A stretch of 64,000 nucleotides of DNA from Bacillota bacterium. GTDB lineage: Bacteria > Bacillota_A > Clostridia > Lachnospirales > WQUN01. Every line of letters starts with the position of its first letter. The first letter of the stretch is position 1. Under the pieces are notes generated by a model that saw only the letters and a program-made list of their open reading frames with translations, was not told the DNA's origin and ran no database searches. Positions 55,693 through 64,000 of the stretch are shown piece by piece. The stretch covers positions 1 to 64,000 of the forward strand of contig WQTQ01000243.1 of NCBI GenBank assembly GCA_009786175.1. The letters are read 5' to 3'. The translations under genes were made by a program, and so were the position numbers.

Positions 55693-56042
55693 TGGCAGAT
55701 TATACAAAGCAAGTAAAAAGCATTCTTTCTGCTCATGGCTGTTATTTTGTACGGCAAGGAAAAGGCGACCATGAAAACTGGTACAGCCCTATTCTTAATA
55801 AGCCTTTTACTGTTGATGGGAGCATCAAAAAAAGAACAAGTGCGAATAAAACACTCAAATGTGCAGGTGTTTCAGCAAAAAGTATAATTAGCCTTGGAAA
55901 GCCCAGATTTTACAGCTTTCCGACGCAATACATTAAAAGGCAGCATAGAATCTTTTCATCTACGCTGCCTTATTCATTTACCCGCCTACAGCAGATTAAG
56001 AAACATTTCTTTCTTTTCCGTAAGAAAATCTATCGCTTTTAG
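55692..56042 (+). CDS. hicA: HicA-like mRNA interferase with run-on C-terminus
   Basis: The first 65 residues match HicA toxins (KQVKSILSAHGCYFVRQGKGDHENWY with catalytic His, FTVDGSIKKRTSANKTLKCAG). HicA proteins end about there. The frame instead runs on for about 50 more residues (FYSFPTQYIKRQHR...) through a terminator-like hairpin (55937-55971) and 57 bases into the end of the convergent gene. I infer loss of the native stop codon, giving a 116-residue product, if it is still functional. Confidence 0.7.
   Translation: MADYTKQVKSILSAHGCYFVRQGKGDHENWYSPILNKPFTVDGSIKKRTSANKTLKCAGVSAKSIISLGKPRFYSFPTQYIKRQHRIFSSTLPYSFTRLQQIKKHFFLFRKKIYRF
55937..55971. terminator. Hairpin inside the HicA run-on
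   Basis: AAGGCAGC...GCTGCCTT with an extra TAGA/TCTA pairing, placed where the toxin gene would normally end and before the convergent pseudogene stop. Confidence 0.65.
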
Positions 56043-56988
56043 GCCTCGGTTTGACAAATCTGAAGTATCAACACCATACGTAGTGGTATTCAAATTTGCT
56101 GCACACCACACATAATAAATAGATTGTTTTTCTTCGGCTGTCAGCAGATTTAAACTATCATATCCTTTCAAGATTTCCTTAAACATTGCTATACAAGCTT
56201 CAAACGACTCGGCGTGGTCGGCCGGGCCGGCACACCAAACTATGTCAAAGAGCCTTGTGTGAGATACATTGTATATTTCGTACCCTTTGATTCCCACAAC
56301 TTCACCGTTTTCGTATGCTATAGCGTCCCCGGTTGGGTTGCCGTGAATAAGCTGTTTGGGTATTTTTTCATACAATTTGCCAAAAATTTTTGTATAATCG
56401 TTGAAAAAAGCATCGTCGATTCCCAAATTGTCTTTTGTTGCAGATTCTTTTATCTTTAACTATCCGTATGTTCCGTATCATCACGGAACGTTCTTTTGTT
56501 TTGAGATAGTAGTCATCTCCGATTTTCCACACCTGCCAATCCAGTTCCCCTGTCCAATTTCTCGTGGAAACATCCTCTATTTTTAGCCCTTGCGGGATGT
56601 CCCAATTTTCCAGAATGGCTTGTATGTCTTTCATACTGTGCATAATAAATACCTCCGATTTTTGAGTACCTTTGTGATAAATACTTAAATGCTTTTTTGG
56701 AGAGCAGCCGTACATTCTAATAAACGCTTTATAAAACCCCGCATACGTATCAAAGCCGTACTCCGGCACCACGCCGATAGCTTTTCGGCCGGATGAAATT
56801 TCAACAAGAGCATGATCTAAACGCCTTTTTAGAATATAACTTGCAACCGTCGAGTCCATTGCTTGGGCAAACATTCGGCAAAAATGCCCGGTTGAATAGT
56901 TTGCTAACGCCGCAAGGTCATCTGCGGTTATATCGGTTTTAAGATTTTGCTCAATGTAATCAAGCGACGACTGAATAAATGTGTGCAT
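55986..56988 (-). pseudogene. AraC regulator / phosphotransferase-like fusion, frameshifted
   Basis: Two overlapping frames on the minus strand. The first (56988-56368) has an AraC-type DNA-binding domain: two helix-turn-helix units with ADDLAALANYSTGHFCRMF and GFDTYAGFYKAFIRMYGCSPKKH, then a linker WTGELDWQVWKIGDDYYLKTKE. Near 56440 the meaningful sequence moves into the second frame, which reads TKDNLGIDDAFFNDYTKI and LIHGNPTGDAIAYENG, an aminoglycoside-phosphotransferase-like catalytic segment, to 55986. One small indel in an A-run region explains this. A sequencing error cannot be excluded. In other bacteria such fusions exist. Confidence 0.72.
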
Positions 56989-57089
56989 AAATTGCTCCCC
57001 TTCCGTACGGTGATTTTATTATACAGTATGAATTACATAAAACATTTCCGAAATCAACATAAATAAATACTGGGTACGAATTCTACGGT

Positions 57090-57118
57090 TTGCGTTATAC
57101 ACACATTATTGGTACACT
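57090..57118 (+). promoter_or_regulatory. Possible promoter of the two-component operon
   Basis: TTGCGT (57090-57095), 17 bases, TACACT (57113-57118), about 93 bases before the response regulator gene. Confidence 0.4.
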
Positions 57119-57210
57119 GTAGAAAATTTGCATAACAGAGGTCACAAAAATGCCAAACGTAGTTATACAAGGGAAAATGGGAATATTAAAGTGCGAATGG
57201 AGGCGGCAAC

Positions 57211-57891
57211 ATGCCCCACATCCTAATAATAGAAGACGATGACAACCTGCTGCGGGGCATTGCTTACGCCTTTGAGAAAGACGGCTACACCGCCCTAAAA
57301 GCCGCAACAATACAAGCCGGGCGAAAGCTTCTTTCGCAAAACACCGCAGACATAATAATCCTGGACGTTGGCTTACCCGACGGCAACGGCATGGATTTTT
57401 GCAAAGAAATCCGCCAAGGTTCCAGCGTTCCTATTATAATGCTAACCGCCTGCGACATGGAAACAGACCAAGTTTCCGGCTTTGCCGCCGGTGCCGACGA
57501 CTATGTAACAAAGCCATTCTCTCTGTCTGTGCTGCGTGCGCGGGTAGAAGCGGTTTTGCGCCGTATACCCGCCAGGGAAACAAGCGCGCAATCTAAGGGG
57601 TTACAGCTGGACATAAGCCTTTGCAAGCTGTATAAAAACGGGCAAGAGATTCCCATTAGTGCCACGGAGTTCAAACTGATAAAATACTTTATGGACAACG
57701 CGGGGCAAGTGCTTTCCAAAGAACAAATCCTTGCGGCCCTATGGGACAACCGGGGCAATTTTGTAGACGACAACACTCTGCCCGTAAACATCAGCCGCCT
57801 GCGGGCAAAAATAGAGGACGACCCTAAGAACCCGCAAATTATTAAAACCGTCCACGGACTGGGGTATGTGTGGGCTTCTTTGCGAGCGTAG
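57211..57891 (+). CDS. OmpR-family response regulator
   Basis: A 226-residue regulator: receiver domain with acidic pair EDD (8-10), phosphorylated Asp52 in LDVGLPDGNG, Thr79 and Lys101 (TKPF), then a winged-helix DNA-binding domain (ISATEFKLIKYFM, VDDNTLPVNISRLRAKI). With the kinase at 58002 and the ABC transporter at 59667 it forms a BceRS-BceAB-like set, usually responding to cell-wall-active peptides. Its last three codons and stop lie inside the imperfect palindrome 57878-57964. Confidence 0.9.
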   Translation: MPHILIIEDDDNLLRGIAYAFEKDGYTALKAATIQAGRKLLSQNTADIIILDVGLPDGNGMDFCKEIRQGSSVPIIMLTACDMETDQVSGFAAGADDYVTKPFSLSVLRARVEAVLRRIPARETSAQSKGLQLDISLCKLYKNGQEIPISATEFKLIKYFMDNAGQVLSKEQILAALWDNRGNFVDDNTLPVNISRLRAKIEDDPKNPQIIKTVHGLGYVWASLRA

Positions 57892-57964
57892 CGAAGCAAT
57901 CCAGTGACTTATCATTTCGCTAAAGTCGCTGGATTGCTTCGTCGCAAAATGGCTCCTCGCAAAG
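57878..57964. repeat. Imperfect long palindrome between regulator and kinase
   Basis: Inner stem CGAAGCAATCCAG...CTGGATTGCTTCG extended by GACTT/AAGTC, outer arms CTTTGCGAG / CTCGCAAAG. It overlaps the 3' end of the response regulator gene. The wording (GCGAAGCAATCCAG) resembles repeats scattered through many bacterial genomes. Confidence 0.7.
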
Positions 57965-58001
57965 CAGAATTTTTCGTTAGCTAATCCACCGGAAAGGAGT
58001 A

Positions 58002-58934
58002 ATGACTATAATTACCATAATTTCTGCCATTGCACTTACAGTAATCACCTGCGCCCTTACAATCTTTTTCTGCCGCAAGTACGTCCGCGGCACCTTCAAC
58101 TCTATAGACAATGTACTGGACCGGGTACTGGCTAAAGACCCGTCGCTGCTTACCGGCACCACCGACGAAAAGCGGCTTTCCAAGCTTACGTACAAGGCCC
58201 GCCGCATTGCGGAAATGTGCGCACTTGAAGTGGCCCAAACAAGCGCGGAAAAAGAGACTATTCAAGGGTTTATCGCCGATATGTCCCACCAAATGAAAAC
58301 ACCGCTTGCGGGCATTTCCATGTACGCGGATTTATTGCAAGAGGGCAACACTACGGAAGAACAACAGGAATTCCTTTCCCGTATAAAATCCGGCACGGAG
58401 AAATTACAGTGGATTATGGACGGCCTGATAAAAATGTCCCGATTAGAAGCGGGGGCAATTCAGCTTGCGTTAGTAAAAACCGGCATTAAACAGACAATCT
58501 CCGATGCCATTGCCACCGTTCTGTCCGCCGCCGCAAAAAAAGACATTCACATCAGACTGACAGATTTTGGAGACGCGCAGCTTTATCACGACAGCAAATG
58601 GACACGGGAAGCAATAGTTAACATCCTGGAAAACGCCGTTAAATACACAGGCACAGGCGGCGAAATTAACATTTCTGTAGAATCCCTTCCGCTGTACACC
58701 AAGATTATGATTACCGACAACGGCATTGGCATAAATAAAGATGACTGGCACCGTATTTTCAAACGGTTTTACCGGGGCCAAAACGTAAAAGACAGCGAAG
58801 GCGCGGGCCTTGGGCTGTACCTTGCGTCTTTGATAATGGAAAAACAGGGCGGGTACATTATGGTGGATTCCAAGCCCGGGGTATTTACAACTTTCTCGTT
58901 GTTCTTGAAAAACCCGGACACCGGTGTATACTAA
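58002..58934 (+). CDS. Sensor histidine kinase
   Basis: A 310-residue kinase with one or two N-terminal membrane helices and almost no extracytoplasmic sensor, typical of intramembrane-sensing kinases. Phosphoacceptor His96 in ADMSHQMKTPLA; N box REAIVNILENAVKYT; G boxes DNGIGI and GAGLGLYLA. AAAGGAG precedes the ATG. Its partner is the regulator just upstream; Bce-type kinases sense through the flux of their ABC transporter, here at 59667-62740. Confidence 0.88.
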   Translation: MTIITIISAIALTVITCALTIFFCRKYVRGTFNSIDNVLDRVLAKDPSLLTGTTDEKRLSKLTYKARRIAEMCALEVAQTSAEKETIQGFIADMSHQMKTPLAGISMYADLLQEGNTTEEQQEFLSRIKSGTEKLQWIMDGLIKMSRLEAGAIQLALVKTGIKQTISDAIATVLSAAAKKDIHIRLTDFGDAQLYHDSKWTREAIVNILENAVKYTGTGGEINISVESLPLYTKIMITDNGIGINKDDWHRIFKRFYRGQNVKDSEGAGLGLYLASLIMEKQGGYIMVDSKPGVFTTFSLFLKNPDTGVY

Positions 58935-59009
58935 TTATAAACAGGTGTGCATGTCTGCTTGACAACAGCCGCACTTCTTCTGAATACATTATAGGAAAGA
59001 GCATGCTTA

Positions 59010-59588
59010 GTGGAAAAGACTGTAAAGCCCCTAGTGCTAAAAATAATTTTCGTCACGCTATGTGTAGTTGCGTTGATTGGCTTCTTCCTTCCAGCAATAT
59101 ATGTGGAACTTTCGTTTCTAGGCAATACAAGAACCTCTAGCTTTAGTTTGGCAACCGTTTTTGAGGATAGTGAGAGCTGGTTTGGGGGTATGGATTTTGC
59201 CCAGTCCGATTTGGCCGACCGCTTTGTTGACGACGATATAATGGCTAATGTTGACAACAGAATTACTGTATCTGTGGCATTATACTTTATTACACTGGTA
59301 CTTACATTGTGCGTATTAACATTATCGTTACTGGGACGGTTGCCAAAGGTAACAACTGTTTTATTGGCTTGTGCCACAACGCTGTATATTGTGGCAGCGC
59401 GCACAATATTAACAATACCGGCAATTCTACTTGAAGGGATACAAAATGCCCTTGGATTTTTCGCCTTGTTTATTAACATTTCGGAAATGATTGCAATAAC
59501 ATTAGGCATAGGGTATTGGTTAACGCTTGCTATGTTGGCGAGTGCAACAATAATAAAAATAGCTGGGATACTTCTTACAAAACTGTAA
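59010..59588 (+). CDS. Four-helix membrane protein with acidic loop
   Basis: A 192-residue membrane protein, not recognised. One N-terminal helix (LVLKIIFVTLCVVALIGF), an acidic loop (EDSESWFGGMDFAQSD then RFVDDD) and three more helices. Start GTG 59010; AGGAAAGAG stands somewhat far upstream. It lies between the two-component genes and the ABC transporter and may be an accessory of that system, which is positional inference only. Confidence 0.6.
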   Translation: MEKTVKPLVLKIIFVTLCVVALIGFFLPAIYVELSFLGNTRTSSFSLATVFEDSESWFGGMDFAQSDLADRFVDDDIMANVDNRITVSVALYFITLVLTLCVLTLSLLGRLPKVTTVLLACATTLYIVAARTILTIPAILLEGIQNALGFFALFINISEMIAITLGIGYWLTLAMLASATIIKIAGILLTKL

Positions 59589-59606
59589 GAAATAACGCGT
59601 CACCTG

Positions 59607-59644
59607 TAAGGACATTGTAAGATTTCACGCTTACAATGTCCTTA
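59607..59644. terminator. Hairpin terminator
   Basis: Perfect 15-bp stem TAAGGACATTGTAAG (59607-59621) with 59630-59644, 8-base loop, followed by TTACGTTT. Confidence 0.8.
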
Positions 59645-59666
59645 TTACGTTTAAAAGGAGAACCCC

Positions 59667-60344
59667 ATGGCAATTTTAACAACCCATAATCTAAAAAAAC
59701 ATTACGGCCTATCCCCCAACCTTGTCCGGGCATTGGACGGTGTAGACATTAAGGTAAAAGAGGGTGAATTTGTAGCCGTTGTAGGGCAGTCCGGTTCCGG
59801 CAAAAGCACCTTATTGCACATGCTGGGCGGGCTGGACAAGCCCACAAGCGGCAGTGTTACCGTTGGCGGCCACGACATTTCCAAAATGTCTGACCAACAG
59901 CTAACTATTTTCCGCAGGCGCAACGTGGGCTTTGTCTTCCAAAGCTTTAACCTTGTACCCATTTTAAGCGTGTATGAAAATATAGTGCTGCCAATAGAGC
60001 TTGACGGAAACACCGTTGACAACCCCTTTGTGGACGAAATTATTGGTACGCTGGGCCTGGTGGATAAGCGTAACGCCATGCCCAACCAGCTTTCCGGCGG
60101 GCAGCAGCAACGGGCAGCAATTGCCCGGGCTCTGGCAGCAAAACCGTCAATTATCCTGGCAGACGAACCTACAGGCAACCTAGACAGCAAAACAAGCCAG
60201 GATGTTTTGGGCGTCCTTAAAATGACGTCTACACGGTTTAGGCAGACGATTATGATGATAACCCACAACGAACATATTGCCCAGCTTGCAGACAGGATTA
60301 TTCACATCGAGGACGGTAAAATTAAGGGCGGTGCCGCTCAATGA
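59667..60344 (+). CDS. ABC transporter ATPase (BceA/LolD type)
   Basis: A 225-residue ATP-binding subunit: Walker [15 protein letters not shown], signature [15 protein letters not shown], Walker [12 protein letters not shown], and the MacB/LolD/BceA hallmark [20 protein letters not shown] precedes the ATG. It overlaps the permease gene by four bases. With the two-component system it fits a resistance or detoxification module for cell-envelope antibiotics. Confidence 0.92.
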   Translation: MAILTTHNLKKHYGLSPNLVRALDGVDIKVKEGEFVAVVGQSGSGKSTLLHMLGGLDKPTSGSVTVGGHDISKMSDQQLTIFRRRNVGFVFQSFNLVPILSVYENIVLPIELDGNTVDNPFVDEIIGTLGLVDKRNAMPNQLSGGQQQRAAIARALAAKPSIILADEPTGNLDSKTSQDVLGVLKMTSTRFRQTIMMITHNEHIAQLADRIIHIEDGKIKGGAAQ

Positions 60345-62740
60345 AAAACAACAACCAGGCAATTGTCCGCAAAATAACAAGCCGTACATTGCAGGTCAAC
60401 TTTAAGCGCAACTTTTTTATTACCGTGGCAATCGCCCTTACGGCGTTTATGATTGCATCCGTGTTTAGCGTGGGCATGGGTTACTACCAATCCATGACCG
60501 TCATGCCATTCCGCTTCGAGGGCACCCGGGTACATGTTGGTTTTATGGGGCTGGACGACGAACAAATAGAAACTATACGCCGCACAAATTTTGTACGGCA
60601 TATCGCCTTTGGCACTCCCACCCTTGACCCGGTTGGCGTCATGAATTTATTTGACTGCCCACTCCAAGGCGTTACCATGCTTTACACATGCAGAAGTTCC
60701 TGGAACAATTTCCAAACCCCCACATTTACAAATGTGGTTGGCCGCTATGCCACCGGGGAAAATGAAATAATGCTTTCCCGTACAAAACTGGAGCGCATGG
60801 GGATAGAAAACCCTTATGCAGGCATGGAAATACCCCTGGATTTTGTCATCCATGGGCAAGAGGAAATTTTGCACAAAAATTTTGTCCTATCTGCCATTTA
60901 CACAGAATTTGTAAGCGTTCACCCAAACGCCGGTACGCCGGTGTTTGTTTCCCAAGCCTTTGCGGAACGGCATGGGCGGTATATTCCCGGGAATTTTGCC
61001 ATAAACATTATTTTCCGCAACCAAAACAGAGCTTACGACTATTCCCGGCAGTTAATAGAAACCCTAAATTTACGGGAAGGCCAGACTTACGGAATCCACC
61101 CCGCCATCCAACGGGGCATAGAAATTAATACCACAACTATGTACACTGCCATGGGGATTATCGTGGCATTCCTGATGTTTGTGGGCTTTTTACTGATTTA
61201 CAACGTAATGTTTGTGTCTGTGTCCAAGGATGTACGATTCTACGGGCTGCTAAAAACTCTTGGCACAACGCCCCGCCAGCTTAGGCGGGTTGTAAACGGG
61301 CAGGTTCTGCGCCTGTACGCCATTGGGCTGCCCGTTGGCCTTGGCATTGCCGCGGCGGCTTCCCTTGTGCTGGTTCCACTGTTTATGGGCGACCATACAA
61401 TAATTTCATTTTCGCCGTTGATATACATTGGCGGCGCGGTGTTTACGCTGCTTACCACGTACTTAAGCGCGTTTACATCCGCCGGGAAAGCCGCAAGAGT
61501 TTCACCAATTGAAGCAATCCGCTACGCGGGCGAGCAGCGGGTTAACGTGAAGGCCCGCTCTTCCGCCAGGGGCAAGCCGTGGCGTATGGCCTGGCGGAAT
61601 ACCTTCCGGGAGCGCAAACAGGCCACGGTTGTGCTAATCAGCCTGTTTTTGGGCGTGACCGTGTTTACAACAATTATGACAATCGTTAACGGCTATGACA
61701 TCGACAGCGAACTGGCCGCCCTTCACACCCACGACTTTAACATTAGCAACCCCACGGGCGGAGTTCCACGGTACGACCCTGCATTTACCGGGGAAATTGC
61801 CAATATTCCAAATGTGACAAATGTATACGAATTAAACATGACTGTTGGCAAAATCCCGGCTTTACAAACCCTTGGCGGCATCTATGCGATAGATACAGCG
61901 TGGATACTGCTGCTCTACCCACAGCTTGACGTTGCTGCCTTTGAACGGGGCGAAATTGCCCTGCTCGACGGCGGTGCGGTCAACATTGGCGACCGCATAG
62001 CCAACGAAGCCCTGTACCCCGGCATGTTTGTGGACATGCTGCTTGGGGACAGGGAAATACCTACATCAAACGTGAAAATAGGCAGCGTTACACAGTACAG
62101 GCTGGCCGGCGCGTCAATTTCCAACCCTAATTACCTGCACATGTCATTAATCATGTCCAACGTATTTTTACAGCAGAAAGTTGACGACTTACGGTTCATA
62201 AGCCTGGCCGTAAATGTGCGGCGGGGCACAGACAGTCAGGTAAACGCCTATCTGCAAAACATGCCGGGGGAAGACAGACGCATAATCTCCCGCTACCAAT
62301 CCCGCCAGCGCATGGAAGAAGAACGGCTGGTAATGTTCGCCCTTGGGGCCGGTATTTCCGCCATACTTGGGACAATCGGCATATTTAATTTTATCAACGT
62401 AATCTCCGTGGGGCTGCTTGTGCGCAAGCGGGAATTTGCCGCGCTGGAAAGCGTGGGCATGAGCAAAAAGCAGATGCGCAGTATGCTACGGTGGGAAGGT
62501 GCCGTCTATTGGATGCTTACCATTGCGGCGTCCCTAACCGCCGGTACGGCAATCGCTTACTGGATGTTTACACTTATGAGCAGTTCTAACCCAACACAAT
62601 TTCCCAATTTTGTATACCCTGTTGTGCCGGTTGCCGCGGCATATGTACTAATTATAATTATTTGCTCTGCCGTGCCGGAGCTGGCGTACAGAAGCATCAG
62701 TAAAATGACATTGGTAGAAAGGCTGCGGGAAGCGGAGTAA
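60341..62740 (+). CDS. FtsX-like ABC permease (BceB-like)
   Basis: A 799-residue permease. First helix near residue 30, a large extracytoplasmic region (about 50-260), then two groups of helices with FtsX motifs: MFVSVSKDVRFYGLLKTLGTTPRQLRR and GKAARVSPIEAIRYA midway, and SVGLLVRKREFAALESVGMSKKQM with ISKMTLVERLREAE at the end. The two FtsX repeats give about eight to ten helices. BceB itself has one large loop between helices 7 and 8; here the large loop is after helix 1, so it is Bce-like rather than identical. Confidence 0.85.
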   Translation: MKNNNQAIVRKITSRTLQVNFKRNFFITVAIALTAFMIASVFSVGMGYYQSMTVMPFRFEGTRVHVGFMGLDDEQIETIRRTNFVRHIAFGTPTLDPVGVMNLFDCPLQGVTMLYTCRSSWNNFQTPTFTNVVGRYATGENEIMLSRTKLERMGIENPYAGMEIPLDFVIHGQEEILHKNFVLSAIYTEFVSVHPNAGTPVFVSQAFAERHGRYIPGNFAINIIFRNQNRAYDYSRQLIETLNLREGQTYGIHPAIQRGIEINTTTMYTAMGIIVAFLMFVGFLLIYNVMFVSVSKDVRFYGLLKTLGTTPRQLRRVVNGQVLRLYAIGLPVGLGIAAAASLVLVPLFMGDHTIISFSPLIYIGGAVFTLLTTYLSAFTSAGKAARVSPIEAIRYAGEQRVNVKARSSARGKPWRMAWRNTFRERKQATVVLISLFLGVTVFTTIMTIVNGYDIDSELAALHTHDFNISNPTGGVPRYDPAFTGEIANIPNVTNVYELNMTVGKIPALQTLGGIYAIDTAWILLLYPQLDVAAFERGEIALLDGGAVNIGDRIANEALYPGMFVDMLLGDREIPTSNVKIGSVTQYRLAGASISNPNYLHMSLIMSNVFLQQKVDDLRFISLAVNVRRGTDSQVNAYLQNMPGEDRRIISRYQSRQRMEEERLVMFALGAGISAILGTIGIFNFINVISVGLLVRKREFAALESVGMSKKQMRSMLRWEGAVYWMLTIAASLTAGTAIAYWMFTLMSSSNPTQFPNFVYPVVPVAAAYVLIIIICSAVPELAYRSISKMTLVERLREAE

Positions 62741-62753
62741 AACTCCGCTTCCC
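62727..62753. terminator. Hairpin at the convergent gene ends
   Basis: 12-bp perfect stem GGGAAGCGGAGT / ACTCCGCTTCCC with AAA loop, containing the permease stop codon. No T-run on either side, so its strength as a terminator is uncertain. Confidence 0.55.
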
Positions 62754-62755
62754 CC

Positions 62756-64000
62756 CTACCCTAACTTAACCTGAACATCCTTTACAAACCTTGATTGCGG
62801 ATACAATTCGCCAAAACCCCTGTCGCGTACTGTAACGGTAACATCCGCGTCAGAGACGAAATTTAGCCCAACTTCCAGGCGAGTGGTACCCTTAGGGCGG
62901 CGCGGCAGCCCACGAAGTCTCATACTGCCTATGTTTTGCAGCTCTCCTGCTTTTGTACGCCTGCACAAGCCCAAGTCCAGCTCGCCGGTAACTTCCTGGT
63001 TAACTAAGATTAATTTTGACGGGTGATTTTGCCACCAGAAGGCATTACGCTCTACCAATGGCAAGAAATTGTGCCCATCGGATATGCCTATGTCACAAGT
63101 TAATTGATGAGTGTCTTCAAGCATTATTTTTGCTCCTGCACCGGGTATGTCAAGCATTTGAGCGGCCACAATTGCCGCGCCTTCGCAGGTTATAATTTTA
63201 GGGTTTTTGTAAAAATTCACTTTCGCGCCGGGGAAAAGCTCGCTGACAGTTTCCTTTGCCCATAACATTTCAAAGCCGCCGCCTACACACAGCACAGCGT
63301 CTGTTTCACCGGGCAAAAGCGGCTTATCGGCGATACTTTTTTCAAACACATCTTTAATGAAACCGTCAAAACGGCGGATGTACGGCTGTATTAAAGTCTG
63401 GGCCTGCTCGTTGGTTATTGTCCGCTGAAATGGCGGGTAAGTAAAATTAAAATACACTTTCACGGGCTTTGTGCGGATATTACGCTGGAAAAGCATGTCC
63501 CTGTGCTGGTAGGAAAATGCCGTTACGTGGTCTTGCAGCTGCTTCATTAGGGTTACGCTAATTGGCATTTCCTTTGTTACTTCCTTGCGCATAAACGCTT
63601 CAAAAAAGTCGGCGATGTCGCTGTTAATTTTGCCAACGCCAATTTCACTGCTAAAAAGCGACGATATACTTGTAGCGTGTATAACGCCGTCTACATTATT
63701 TATGTGATAAAGCCCGCCCCTAAGTTCCCGCGAACCAAAATCTAAAAGCATAGTGCGCTCTTCGGCCACAGGCTCGGTTTTATAGTAATGGGCCAGCACG
63801 CATTCCCTGTCAGGCACCAAGGCAATAAGTTCCTTGTCGTACTCTGCAAGCTTAAATGCCTGCTGTAATTCCTCCCGGGCCTGTTCGCCAAAATAGGCAG
63901 GAACCGTTGCCACAATGCCAACAATTTCTGCCCTGGGGTTAATATTTTTTACGTTGCCCATAATTTCTTTAATGTACAGCGCAAGCACACCGGCCACACT
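62756..64000 (-). CDS. Hsp70-like protein, 5' end cut by the window edge
   Basis: About 414 residues visible; the N-terminus lies beyond base 64000. The pattern is Hsp70/actin-like ATPase: IVGIVATVPAYFGEQAREELQQAFKLAEY (compare DnaK 'VPAYF...R'), LLDFGSRELRGGLYHI, ADKPLLPGETDAVLCVGGGFEM and EGAAIVAAQML. The C-terminal substrate-binding-like beta domain is present (GRRTKAGELQNIGS, LRGLPRRPKGTTRLEV). The second phosphate loop reads DFGSRE instead of DLGGGT, an unusual form. A non-DnaK family member, perhaps for a special client. Confidence 0.78.
   Translation of the reverse strand, partial: SVAGVLALYIKEIMGNVKNINPRAEIVGIVATVPAYFGEQAREELQQAFKLAEYDKELIALVPDRECVLAHYYKTEPVAEERTMLLDFGSRELRGGLYHINNVDGVIHATSISSLFSSEIGVGKINSDIADFFEAFMRKEVTKEMPISVTLMKQLQDHVTAFSYQHRDMLFQRNIRTKPVKVYFNFTYPPFQRTITNEQAQTLIQPYIRRFDGFIKDVFEKSIADKPLLPGETDAVLCVGGGFEMLWAKETVSELFPGAKVNFYKNPKIITCEGAAIVAAQMLDIPGAGAKIMLEDTHQLTCDIGISDGHNFLPLVERNAFWWQNHPSKLILVNQEVTGELDLGLCRRTKAGELQNIGSMRLRGLPRRPKGTTRLEVGLNFVSDADVTVTVRDRGFGELYPQSRFVKDVQVKLG

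Overview
The window looks like a chromosomal segment of a Gram-positive, low-to-moderate GC anaerobe of the Clostridia. I infer this from the strong AGGAGG-type ribosome sites, tight operons, a lipoprotein and secreted proteins typed for a single membrane, and families common there (YitT, YlxP, UPF0178, TagA, EFR1 ferredoxin, a BceRS/BceAB-like cassette). No rRNA, tRNA, CRISPR array or phage genes are visible. The species cannot be named from the sequence alone.

Layout. 1-4.8 kb: Nudix hydrolase, MoxR ATPase, a secreted 5'-nucleotidase-like protein whose metal site is lost, and three small conserved genes. 4.8-10.3 kb: envelope genes (TagO/WecA-like, MurG, a lipoprotein resembling an M1 peptidase without zinc ligands, TagA, YitT). 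10.3-20.4 kb: a secreted repeat protein, an M20 amidohydrolase, a GNAT-RtcB-ferredoxin-DUF2284 operon, a GH130 phosphorylase, and a GHL10-amidase fusion. 20.5-26.6 kb: a tandem family of membrane proteins, one copy broken by an IS1595-like element whose own transposase carries a stop codon, followed by a secreted VWA-lipase. 26.7-29.0 kb: a phosphoesterase and a radical SAM/HhH protein.

29.0-37.5 kb is the most unusual part. Ten tiny ORFs, each with a strong ribosome site, alternate as five copies of a 29-residue peptide (type A) and five of a 37-residue peptide (type B). They lie in two operons. A divergent 44-residue Leu-Pro-repeat peptide lies upstream, and a class-3 lipase plus an HlyD-like adaptor with a MacB-like permease lie downstream. 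Seven promoters in this region share one architecture: GTTAAY-N4-GTTAAC, exactly 28 bases, then a TATAAT-like -10 box. One operator serves both directions. Three promoter copies sit in a 110-bp tandem array. I read this as one regulon making and possibly exporting paired, uncharged or nearly uncharged hydrophobic peptides. The function is unknown; a leaderless two-peptide bacteriocin-like or membrane-active peptide system is the best guess.

37.5-45.9 kb: Rad3-type helicase, an ABC-2 transporter with two ATPases, dapA-dapB, and a uridine-kinase-like protein. 46-54.5 kb: a sugar-use operon (UroD-like protein, GH2 beta-galactosidase, kinase, Nudix, sugar isomerase, alcohol dehydrogenase, Gfo/Idh oxidoreductase). 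54.6-57 kb: an unknown protein, a HicB-HicA pair with a run-on toxin, and a frameshifted AraC-phosphotransferase gene. 57.2-62.7 kb: response regulator, sensor kinase, a membrane protein and a BceAB-like ABC transporter. 62.8-64 kb: an Hsp70-like protein running off the edge.

Dispersed repeats include five intergenic copies of a palindrome centred on CCCCCTGATATCAGGGGG, a pair of 37-bp GC-rich hairpin elements, and a longer imperfect palindrome between the response regulator and its kinase.
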